Positions 1-5,513 of a DNA stretch of 6,036 nucleotides are shown in pieces; positions within the stretch are counted from its first letter, which is position 1; each line of letters begins with the position of its first letter. The notes beneath the pieces are model-generated. The model worked only from the letters and a program-made list of their open reading frames with translations. It searched no databases and was not told the origin of the DNA. The stretch spans positions 31,389 to 37,424 of the forward strand of contig PAPL01000023.1 in assembly GCA_002708885.1 (NCBI GenBank), written 5' to 3'. The stretch is from Verrucomicrobiales bacterium (lineage in GTDB: Bacteria > Verrucomicrobiota > Verrucomicrobiia > Verrucomicrobiales > DEV007). The translations under genes were made by a program, and so were the position numbers.

Positions 1-486
1 GATTCGTCTGGAGGCTGCCGCATCGGCATCGCCCCAGGATACATTCACAAAAAAGGTTCAGTTGGCGTGGTGTCTCGTTCCGGAACACTAACCTACGAAG
101 CTGTATGGCAAACAACTCTCCTTGGTCTCGGACAGAGCACATGTGTAGGAATCGGAGGAGACCCGATCAATGGGACCAGCCATTTGGACATTCTTAAACT
201 TTTTAATGATGATCCGGACACTGAATCAATTATTATGATCGGTGAAATTGGAGGTACAGCAGAGGAAGAAGCGGCAGCCTGGGCCAAAGAAAATTGTGAT
301 AAACCCATAGCCGCTTTCATTGCGGGGGCAACGGCACCACCTGGACGAAGAATGGGACATGCAGGAGCAATTATTTCAGGCGGAAAAGGAACTGCAGCCG
401 CAAAAAAGGAAGCCCTTAGAGAAGCAAACATCGCTGTCGCAGAAACTCCTGCAGAAATGGGTTCAGCTTTGGCTGATATTTTGTGA
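1..486 (+). CDS. sucD: Succinyl-CoA synthetase alpha subunit, C-terminal part (5' truncated by window edge)
   Basis: The open frame enters from the left edge in frame 1 and ends at TGA 484-486, giving 161 residues, a little over half of the usual ~290-residue alpha subunit. It belongs to the TCA-cycle enzyme that interconverts succinyl-CoA and succinate with formation of ATP or GTP in the cytoplasm. Visible family motifs, in order: VSRSGTLTYEAV (residues 24-35 of the fragment), GIGGDPINGTSHLDIL, IGEIGGTAEEEAA, and GRRMGHAGAIISGGKGTA. The last contains the active-site histidine that is phosphorylated during catalysis (His120 of the fragment, codon 358-360). The N-terminal CoA-binding Rossmann domain is mostly outside the window, and the ATG at 67 lies inside the conserved core, so it is not the start. 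The beta subunit gene (sucC) would be expected just upstream. The frame is intact with no sign of decay, and the assignment is secure. Confidence 0.96.
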   Translation, partial: DSSGGCRIGIAPGYIHKKGSVGVVSRSGTLTYEAVWQTTLLGLGQSTCVGIGGDPINGTSHLDILKLFNDDPDTESIIMIGEIGGTAEEEAAAWAKENCDKPIAAFIAGATAPPGRRMGHAGAIISGGKGTAAAKKEALREANIAVAETPAEMGSALADIL

Positions 487-533
487 AAAAAAATTAAGAA
501 ATCTTCATGATTTACTGTTAAAAAGGTTAAAAG

Positions 534-561
534 TTCAAACCGCACGGCAGAGAAATATAAA
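534..561 (+). promoter_or_regulatory. Possible sigma-70-like promoter before citrate synthase
   Basis: In the 178-nt gap after sucD, TTCAAA (534-539, 4/6 match to TTGACA) is followed after 16 nt by TATAAA (556-561, 5/6 match to TATAAT). Transcription would begin near 568 and leave a leader of about 95 nt before the citrate synthase ATG at 665. The match is ordinary for AT-rich intergenic DNA. A weaker alternative pair is TTGCAA (568-573) with TATTCT (590-595), also 16 nt apart. The gap length itself suggests that citrate synthase has its own promoter. Apart from this, the gap contains only an A8 run at 486-493 and no convincing terminator. Confidence 0.25.
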
Positions 562-664
562 AGCCCTTTGCAAGTACCTCGCTCTTGGATATTCTTCTCG
601 CCCCATCCCATCTTACATAAATTCTTAAAAGAGCTAATTTAGCATCCCTCAAAAAACAATAATC

Positions 665-1792
665 ATGGCATTAGTAGCAAAAGGACTAGAAGGAATCGTA
701 GCCAACGAATCCAAGCTCAGCAACGTTCAAGGCTCAGAAGGTAAATTATCCTATCTTGGTTATACCATAGATGATCTTGTAGAAAATACCTCCTTTGAAG
801 AAGTCCTTTATTTGCTTCATCGCGGTCAATTACCAAACCGCGCAGAATTGGAAGAGCTAACTTCAACATTACGTGCTAACAGAAGCCTTCCCCAGGGAAT
901 CATAGATTTTCTTAAAGCGTCACCAAAAGATGCAGGACCAATGGATGTCATACGCACAGGCGTATCAATGCTTGGACTTTATGATCAGAGGGGAGAACAT
1001 CAGAACCGGAAACTCAATGAAGAAAGAGCATTGGCAATTGTTGCTAAAATCCCCCTAATAGTTGCAGGTTTTCACCGCTTTCGGCAAGGATTGGAAATGA
1101 TTGGACCTCGAGACGATCTTAATGAAGCAGCGCATTTCTTATATCTAATTAACGGTGAAGTGCCCTCTGATGATGCGGCAAAAACACTCGACGTTGCATA
1201 CATCCTGCATGCTGATCATGGAATGAACGCATCAACATTCAGTTCTCGCGTCACCATTGCAACACTGAGCGATATCTACTCCTCAATCACTTCAGCTATC
1301 GGAACTCTTAAAGGCCCTCTACATGGTGGAGCCAACGAGGGAGTCATACAAATGTTAGAAGAAATCGGCTCTGAGGATGCTGTGGATTCATATGTTGAAG
1401 GTAAACTTGAACGCAAAGAAAAAATAATGGGCATAGGTCACCGTGTTTACAAGGTGCTTGACCCGCGCGCTCCACACCTTCGCAAAATGGCAATTAAGTT
1501 AACCGAAGAGCTGGGTGATCCAAAATGGATTAATATGTCTGAGCGGATAGCGGAAATAATGAAAGAACGTAAAGGGCTTAACGCAAATGTTGATTTTTAT
1601 TCTGCAACGGTTTATTACAGCCTCGGAATACCAACTGATCTATTCACCCCTATATTTGCTATTAGCAGGGCAAGTGGTTGGACTGCTCAGGTATTAGAAC
1701 AACTTGATGATAATCGTCTTTATCGGCCACTGACTGATTATATAGGAGCCGATTCTCAACCGCCTATAATCCCCATTGATGAGCGCCCTTAA
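665..1792 (+). CDS. gltA: Citrate synthase
   Basis: This gene encodes a complete 375-residue citrate synthase, which condenses acetyl-CoA with oxaloacetate to citrate in the first step of the TCA cycle. The length matches the short bacterial/archaeal dimeric form (about 370-380 residues) rather than the ~430-residue Escherichia coli hexameric form. The catalytic triad is in place: His220 in LHGGAN, His259 in GIGHRVYKVLDPRA and Asp310 in NVDFYSATVYYSLGIP. The family segment ILHADHGMNASTF lies around residues 180-190. The last motif has Ala where many family members have Gly (FYSG), probably a neutral change. The start ATG 665 gives the usual N-terminus of this subfamily (MALVAKGLEGI), and no Shine-Dalgarno sequence precedes it. 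It follows sucD on the same strand after 178 nt, so two TCA enzymes are clustered. The same fold also includes 2-methylcitrate synthases, but no propionate-pathway genes are visible. The symbol could equally be citZ or citA. Confidence 0.95.
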   Translation: MALVAKGLEGIVANESKLSNVQGSEGKLSYLGYTIDDLVENTSFEEVLYLLHRGQLPNRAELEELTSTLRANRSLPQGIIDFLKASPKDAGPMDVIRTGVSMLGLYDQRGEHQNRKLNEERALAIVAKIPLIVAGFHRFRQGLEMIGPRDDLNEAAHFLYLINGEVPSDDAAKTLDVAYILHADHGMNASTFSSRVTIATLSDIYSSITSAIGTLKGPLHGGANEGVIQMLEEIGSEDAVDSYVEGKLERKEKIMGIGHRVYKVLDPRAPHLRKMAIKLTEELGDPKWINMSERIAEIMKERKGLNANVDFYSATVYYSLGIPTDLFTPIFAISRASGWTAQVLEQLDDNRLYRPLTDYIGADSQPPIIPIDERP

Positions 1793-1812
1793 AGCTCCTC
1801 ATGAAATCATAA

Positions 1813-1844
1813 TTTTCTCATTTTCTGATCTGAAAATGAGAAAA
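1813..1844 (+). terminator. Perfect 13-bp inverted repeat after citrate synthase, terminator-like or operator
   Basis: The left arm TTTTCTCATTTTC (1813-1825) and the right arm GAAAATGAGAAAA (1832-1844) are perfect reverse complements around a 6-nt loop (TGATCT). The repeat starts 20 nt after the citrate synthase stop codon. In RNA it would form a 13-bp but AT-rich stem with only three G-C pairs. No T-run follows the right arm (next bases CCTGTA), so it is not a textbook Rho-independent terminator. It may protect or define the 3' end of the citrate synthase mRNA, or be a protein-binding palindrome for the downstream operon. The structure is seen directly; the role is inferred. Confidence 0.45.
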
Positions 1845-1849
1845 CCTGT

Positions 1850-1884
1850 ACTAGGATAGACAAACTCTTTAGTCCTCTCCTAGT
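1850..1884 (+). repeat. Spaced 7-bp inverted repeat immediately upstream of moxR start
   Basis: ACTAGGA (1850-1856) and TCCTAGT (1878-1884) are exact reverse complements separated by 21 nt. The right arm ends 3 nt before the moxR ATG at 1888. As RNA this would place the start codon at the foot of a stem-loop; as DNA it could be an operator for the Bat operon. Seven base pairs can arise by chance, so only the symmetry is certain. No good promoter could be picked out in this gap, although the operon promoter is expected here. Confidence 0.28.
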
Positions 1885-1887
1885 TAA

Positions 1888-2865
1888 ATGCATCGTCATA
1901 AAAATCACATATCCTACATTGAGGCAATTCGTGAACAGGTATCAGATGTCGTTGTTGGTCAAAATGATGTAGTAGAAAGGTTGCTTATTGCCCTATTCAC
2001 AAGCGGTCATATTCTGCTTCAGGGAATGCCAGGACTTGCAAAGACTCTATTGGTCAATGCCCTTGGCAAAGCCATCCACTTAGATTTTTCAAGAATTCAA
2101 TTCACTATTGACCTATTGCCATCAGATATCCTCGGGTCCGAAATTCTTGATCAGGGGAGTGGGCAATTCACTACGCACAAGGGTCCTGTATTTACTAATC
2201 TTTTGCTAGCTGATGAAATTAATCGGGCAGCTCCAAAAGTACAGGGAGCACTGCTAGAAGCCATGCAAGAGCGCAAAGTTACTATAGGAGATAATACTTA
2301 TCGACTCCCTGTTCCATTCCTCGTCATTGCAACACAAAATCCAATCGAACAGAGCGGTACATTTGAATTGCCCGAAGCTCAACTAGATCGATTCATGTTG
2401 TGCCATCGGCTTCAATATCCGACCCAAGTCGAAGAAGAAGAAATATTGACTCGTAATTTAAATCTTGGCATTCAAAAAGGAGACGGAGGAGCAGTAGCTA
2501 ACACTGAATTTGATATTGTTTCTGAAGAACCTGTCGGGGAATCCAATGATCTAATTTCCGTAATAGACGCCGTGCACAAGATTCATGTTAGCGAAATTTT
2601 CATTAAACATGTTGTGGAGCTCATTAGCCGGACCCGAAATCATCCTCACATTGAACTAGGAGCAAGTCCCAGAGCGGGCATAGCACTCATTAAAGGCGCG
2701 CGCGCACGAGCACTCATTCATGGGCGAGACTATGCAATACCTGAAGATTTGTTTGCATTGGCTGAGGACGTTCTCCTTCACCGTATGCGCCTGAACTACG
2801 AAGCTTTAGCTGAAGGTATGACTAATATAGATGTCTTGGAAGGCATTCTAAAAAACATGGGATAG
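1888..2865 (+). CDS. MoxR-family AAA+ ATPase
   Basis: This 325-residue protein has the normal length of a MoxR AAA+ ATPase (AAA_3 core plus C-terminal lid). Expected elements appear in order: Walker A GMPGLAKT (residues 46-53); the MoxR signature FTIDLLPSDILG (72-83); Walker B LLLADE (105-110) followed by INRAAPKVQGALLEAMQE; sensor 1 VIATQNP (146-152); the arginine-finger region EAQLDRF (163-169); and sensor 2 GASPRAG (258-264, Arg262). All catalytic residues are present, so it should bind and hydrolyse ATP. There is no signal peptide or membrane segment, so it is cytoplasmic. MoxR proteins act as chaperone-like partners of VWA-domain proteins, and this one heads a run of exactly such genes (DUF58, BatD-like and two VWA membrane proteins). 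The exact substrate cannot be told from sequence. ATG 1888 is the first start that keeps the N-terminal helix; no Shine-Dalgarno sequence is visible. It is often annotated simply as moxR. Confidence 0.94.
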   Translation: MHRHKNHISYIEAIREQVSDVVVGQNDVVERLLIALFTSGHILLQGMPGLAKTLLVNALGKAIHLDFSRIQFTIDLLPSDILGSEILDQGSGQFTTHKGPVFTNLLLADEINRAAPKVQGALLEAMQERKVTIGDNTYRLPVPFLVIATQNPIEQSGTFELPEAQLDRFMLCHRLQYPTQVEEEEILTRNLNLGIQKGDGGAVANTEFDIVSEEPVGESNDLISVIDAVHKIHVSEIFIKHVVELISRTRNHPHIELGASPRAGIALIKGARARALIHGRDYAIPEDLFALAEDVLLHRMRLNYEALAEGMTNIDVLEGILKNMG

Positions 2866-2890
2866 ATATAAATATTATCCCATAGTTTTT
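2857..2890 (+). terminator. Hairpin with T-run overlapping the moxR stop codon (possible intra-operon attenuator)
   Basis: ATGGGATA (2857-2864) pairs exactly with TATCCCAT (2876-2883). After one bulged G, three further pairs (ATA 2866-2868 with TAT 2873-2875) close a 4-nt loop. Two bases later comes TTTTT (2886-2890). This has the shape of a weak Rho-independent terminator whose stem contains the moxR stop codon TAG (2863-2865). It lies in the 47-nt gap before the DUF58 gene. Because the downstream genes clearly belong to the same operon, partial termination or mRNA processing that favours moxR expression is more likely than a full stop. The stem has only three G-C pairs. Confidence 0.42.
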
Positions 2891-2912
2891 AGCATCGAAT
2901 CCTATTCTGCAG

Positions 2913-3776
2913 ATGACTGAAAAATTACTCGATTCCTGCGATCCCATTGATTCCCGGCAATTCATAATCGCAATAAAGAAATTAGCCGATGACATAGGAT
3001 ATGGTAGCGATCGCTCTACGTTCCTCGGATCTGGCATTGAATATATACAGTCACGGGCATACCAGATAGGTGATCCCATCAAATCAATAGATTGGAAAGT
3101 CACTGCCAGAACAGGAAAATTTCACGTAAAGGAATACGAAGCTCCAAAACAAATGCCCATTTACTTGCTCATTGATACATCGGCTTCGATGACAATTGCT
3201 TCCACAAAAATTAGCAAGTATGCGGCTGCTGTGAGAATCGCCGGAGGAATCGCATTCGCAGCACTGGATCGAATAAGCCCGGTCGGAATGATCGGAGCAG
3301 GGGGCCGCGATTTGTTTGTAAAACCAAGCCTATCTGCTGACCGGATACTGCAATGGCTATTAAAATTACGCTCTTACCGCGTCGATGAGCCTACCCGTGT
3401 CGGCTCTCAGTTAACCGAACTCATGCCAATTCTAACGAGCCGTTCTATGATTATTGTGATATCCGATCTGCACGATCCCACAGCCATACCGGCACTCAAA
3501 CTCGCAGCACAAAAACATGATTGCGTTGCTCTACAACTAATTGATCCAATAGAGTCAGGAATGCATGGTGCTGGATTCGTAAAAGCAAGAGAGGCGGAAA
3601 CAGGGAAAACAGGTATCACAAAAAACAAAACCCGCCTCACTGATTCTAAATTGATTACTGAAGAAATAAAAAAGTCTGGCATCGATTATCTGCATCTGCT
3701 CACCAATGAAGCAATGGCTCATAAATTACGTCACTTCTTTAGATCCCGTGCCTTGCTAAGTAGAGGAACCCGCTAG
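2913..3776 (+). CDS. DUF58 domain protein with VWA-like MIDAS site
   Basis: This 287-residue protein carries the DUF58 signature at residues 34-66: a Gly-Ser-Gly-Ile-Glu-Tyr block (39-44), SRAYQIGDP (47-55), IDWKVTAR (59-66), then HVKEYEAP. Directly after comes a VWA-like fold with metal-site residues DTSASM (Asp88-Met93), Thr161 and Asp185 in VISDLHDP. Length and absence of any hydrophobic N-terminal segment match the short soluble DUF58 class found between moxR and bat genes, so it is probably cytoplasmic. Compared with the common form of the signature, Leu replaces Arg in RGxG and GDP replaces GDD. It presumably links the MoxR ATPase to the membrane VWA proteins; its biochemical activity is unknown for the family. 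It starts 47 nt after moxR without a Shine-Dalgarno sequence and ends 2 nt before the next gene, so it is co-transcribed and possibly translationally coupled to it. Confidence 0.92.
   Translation: MTEKLLDSCDPIDSRQFIIAIKKLADDIGYGSDRSTFLGSGIEYIQSRAYQIGDPIKSIDWKVTARTGKFHVKEYEAPKQMPIYLLIDTSASMTIASTKISKYAAAVRIAGGIAFAALDRISPVGMIGAGGRDLFVKPSLSADRILQWLLKLRSYRVDEPTRVGSQLTELMPILTSRSMIIVISDLHDPTAIPALKLAAQKHDCVALQLIDPIESGMHGAGFVKAREAETGKTGITKNKTRLTDSKLITEEIKKSGIDYLHLLTNEAMAHKLRHFFRSRALLSRGTR
3762..3767 (+). promoter_or_regulatory. Ribosome binding site before the BatD-like gene
   Basis: AGAGGA lies 11 nt before ATG 3779, inside the last codons of the DUF58 gene. It is the only purine-rich Shine-Dalgarno-like stretch at a plausible distance from any start in this window, and it supports the choice of ATG 3779 for the next gene. 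Confidence 0.45.
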
Positions 3777-3778
3777 CC

Positions 3779-4570
3779 ATGACAAGGTCACTATTAATTG
3801 GTATTTTATCTTTTGCGATTCCTGCTCTTAATGCTGATGAGCTGAATCAGAAAGCCGCGCCAATAGGTATTAAAATAGAAATAAAAGATTTCGTCATTCC
3901 TGGACCGGAACTGAAGGCCAAGCCTTTGACCAAAGAATCAGCTGTTGTCTTACGTATCACATCAGTTTATCCGCATGGTAATTCCTTCCGCTACAATTTT
4001 GAATATTATGGACTAGAAGCTGGCTCTTTTGATTTAGGGGATTATTTACAAGCCAAGGATAACAAGCCCATGGCCGATCAGCCTAAGATCCCGGTAAAAT
4101 TCAAATCTTCTTTGGCGCAAGATCGGATTAAGCCTAACCCACCAAAGGATGGCCAATTACCTTATTTTGTTAAATACAAATATCTATTGGTCTTCGGAGC
4201 AGTTGTTTGGTTAACAGGGCTCTTTATGTTAATATTTGCTGGTCGTAAAAAATTACGCTCCGTGGAAGATTCGATTTCCGAGTCTCTCAGCCCTGCCGAA
4301 AGTTTACGTCCCCTCATAGAAGCAGCCAGGAAAGGAAAACTTGGCAAGAACGGCCAAGCAAGACTGGAACGAACACTTATTATTTTTTGGAGTAACAGAC
4401 TTGAACTCACAAGTGAATCGCCGAACAAAGCACTAACTAAAATTAAAGAACACCCAGAAGCGGCGCCTCTTTTCGAAAAACTTGAATCCTGGCTTCACAC
4501 TCCAAGCCCAGAAGAACCCTCTGACTTAGATGCTCTGCTCAAGCCTTATCAAGAATCAGAAGTAAACTGA
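3779..4570 (+). CDS. Short BatD-like / DUF4381-like single-pass membrane protein
   Basis: This 263-residue protein has a secretion signal (hydrophobic residues 5-16, probable cleavage after ALNA at residue 19), an external domain (about 20-134) and one transmembrane helix (136-155, LLVFGAVVWLTGLFMLIFAG). RKK follows the helix, so the C-terminal ~105 residues are cytoplasmic. The external part is rich in short beta-type segments and includes RITSVYPHGNSFRYNFEYYG. The cytoplasmic part has FWSNRLEL and an HPEAAPLFEKLESWLHTP segment; a helical region of this kind, ending in a short pattern around a Leu-Tyr/His-x-Pro, resembles the C-terminus of BatD and DUF4381 proteins. The layout is that of BatD but less than half its usual length (~500-600), lacking the repeated Ig-like domains. 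It sits between the DUF58 and batA-like genes, 2 nt after the former. The gene is certain; the family link is inferred from layout, context and remembered family patterns. Confidence 0.82.
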   Translation: MTRSLLIGILSFAIPALNADELNQKAAPIGIKIEIKDFVIPGPELKAKPLTKESAVVLRITSVYPHGNSFRYNFEYYGLEAGSFDLGDYLQAKDNKPMADQPKIPVKFKSSLAQDRIKPNPPKDGQLPYFVKYKYLLVFGAVVWLTGLFMLIFAGRKKLRSVEDSISESLSPAESLRPLIEAARKGKLGKNGQARLERTLIIFWSNRLELTSESPNKALTKIKEHPEAAPLFEKLESWLHTPSPEEPSDLDALLKPYQESEVN

Positions 4571-4592
4571 TCAATACGCGAATACTCATTAA

Positions 4593-5513
4593 ATGTTTGT
4601 TCACTCTCCAGTCCTACTATTACTTGTAATTCCGATAGCATTATTGTTGTGGATTTGGCGAAATAATGGGCAAGGGCATCAGGTTGTAATTCCAGTAGAT
4701 GAATCACTGCTGACTCGAAACCGAATGTGGGAACACATACTTAAGGTGACCGCATCATTACCCGCATTATTATTGGCAACAGCGGTTTTTTTATTGGCGG
4801 GCCCCCAACAACTTTCTGATCCAAAAACCAAAAAAAGGTTAACAAATATTCAGTTCGCTCTTGATGTTTCCGGAAGCATGACAGCACCTTTCGGTAATGG
4901 TAACCGTTACGAAGCGGCCATGAAGGCAATTAATGAATTTATTAATTACCGGGAAAATGACGCTTTTGGATTAACTGTTTTCGGAGATCATTTCTTGCAC
5001 TGGATCCGTCTGACCTCAGACCCTTCTGCCTTCGGTTACGCGACTGACTTTTTAGGACCGACGCGTCTGCCTATCTGGTTCAGGGGAGGAACAAAAATCG
5101 GCTTGGCCTTAGAGGAATGCTCAAAACTTCTAGTAGAGCGTGAAGAAGGTGATCGCCTAATTATTCTTTTATCAGACGGTTACAGTGCTGACCTTGGGGG
5201 AGGTAAAGACATTGAAATAGCCAATAAACTGAAAGCTAATAATATTTCTACTTATGCTATTCACATTGCTCCCGGATCGCCTCCCCCGCAGCTCTTAACA
5301 ATAACTAATCGAACGGGCGGTGAAGTGTTTGCTGCCGGAGATCCCTTGGCCTTGCAAGCAATATTCAACAGAATTGATCAAATGCAGAAAACCAAAATTG
5401 AGAAGATCGGTGCCGAATCGATGGACAATTTTGAACCCTATGTCATGGCAGGAACCTCTTTGGCATTGATGTTTCTACTGAGTCTCTTCGGTTTACGTTA
5501 TACGCCATGGTAG
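4593..5513 (+). CDS. batA: BatA-like VWA domain membrane protein
   Basis: This 306-residue protein has the classic BatA layout. Two N-terminal transmembrane segments (about 6-22 and 54-70) are followed by a von Willebrand A domain (about 86-275) and a C-terminal transmembrane helix (about 284-302, ending in RYTPW). The metal-ion-dependent adhesion site is complete: DVSGSM (Asp91-Met96), Thr167 in RGGTKIGLAL and Asp195 in ILLSDGYS. The segment IDQMQKTKIE just before the last helix is typical of BatA, where a Glu/Gln-Lys-Thr-Lys motif precedes the membrane anchor. With two helices before the VWA domain and one after it, the domain is on one side of the inner membrane, most likely the periplasmic side. 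It starts 22 nt after the BatD-like gene, without a Shine-Dalgarno sequence, and overlaps the next gene by 7 nt. The VWA and membrane calls are very safe; the BatA label rests on gene order and architecture. Confidence 0.9.
   Translation: MFVHSPVLLLLVIPIALLLWIWRNNGQGHQVVIPVDESLLTRNRMWEHILKVTASLPALLLATAVFLLAGPQQLSDPKTKKRLTNIQFALDVSGSMTAPFGNGNRYEAAMKAINEFINYRENDAFGLTVFGDHFLHWIRLTSDPSAFGYATDFLGPTRLPIWFRGGTKIGLALEECSKLLVEREEGDRLIILLSDGYSADLGGGKDIEIANKLKANNISTYAIHIAPGSPPPQLLTITNRTGGEVFAAGDPLALQAIFNRIDQMQKTKIEKIGAESMDNFEPYVMAGTSLALMFLLSLFGLRYTPW

Noticed and set aside
499..513. Small inverted repeat AAATC-GATTT after sucD as a terminator
   Set aside because: Only 5 bp with one G-C pair and no T-run after it; too weak to call.
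93..611. Long open frame on the minus strand opposite sucD and the following gap
   Set aside because: It lies antisense to a clear sucD frame with intact catalytic motifs, and its translation is low-complexity Ala/Ser/Pro-rich with no recognisable domain; it is a shadow of sucD codon usage.
320..628. Plus-strand frame starting inside sucD and extending into the gap, which could look like a small gene
   Set aside because: More than half is a frame-shifted reading of sucD (Gln/Lys/Glu-rich) and the rest reads through AT-rich intergenic DNA; there is no ribosome site or known motif.
1852..1857. TAGGAT as a -10 box for the moxR operon
   Set aside because: 4/6 match without a credible -35 at the right distance; TAGACA at 1857-1862 as a -35 has no matching -10 before the start codon.
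3407..3682. Minus-strand open frame inside the DUF58 gene
   Set aside because: Fully antisense to a well-supported gene, no domain seen, no upstream signals.
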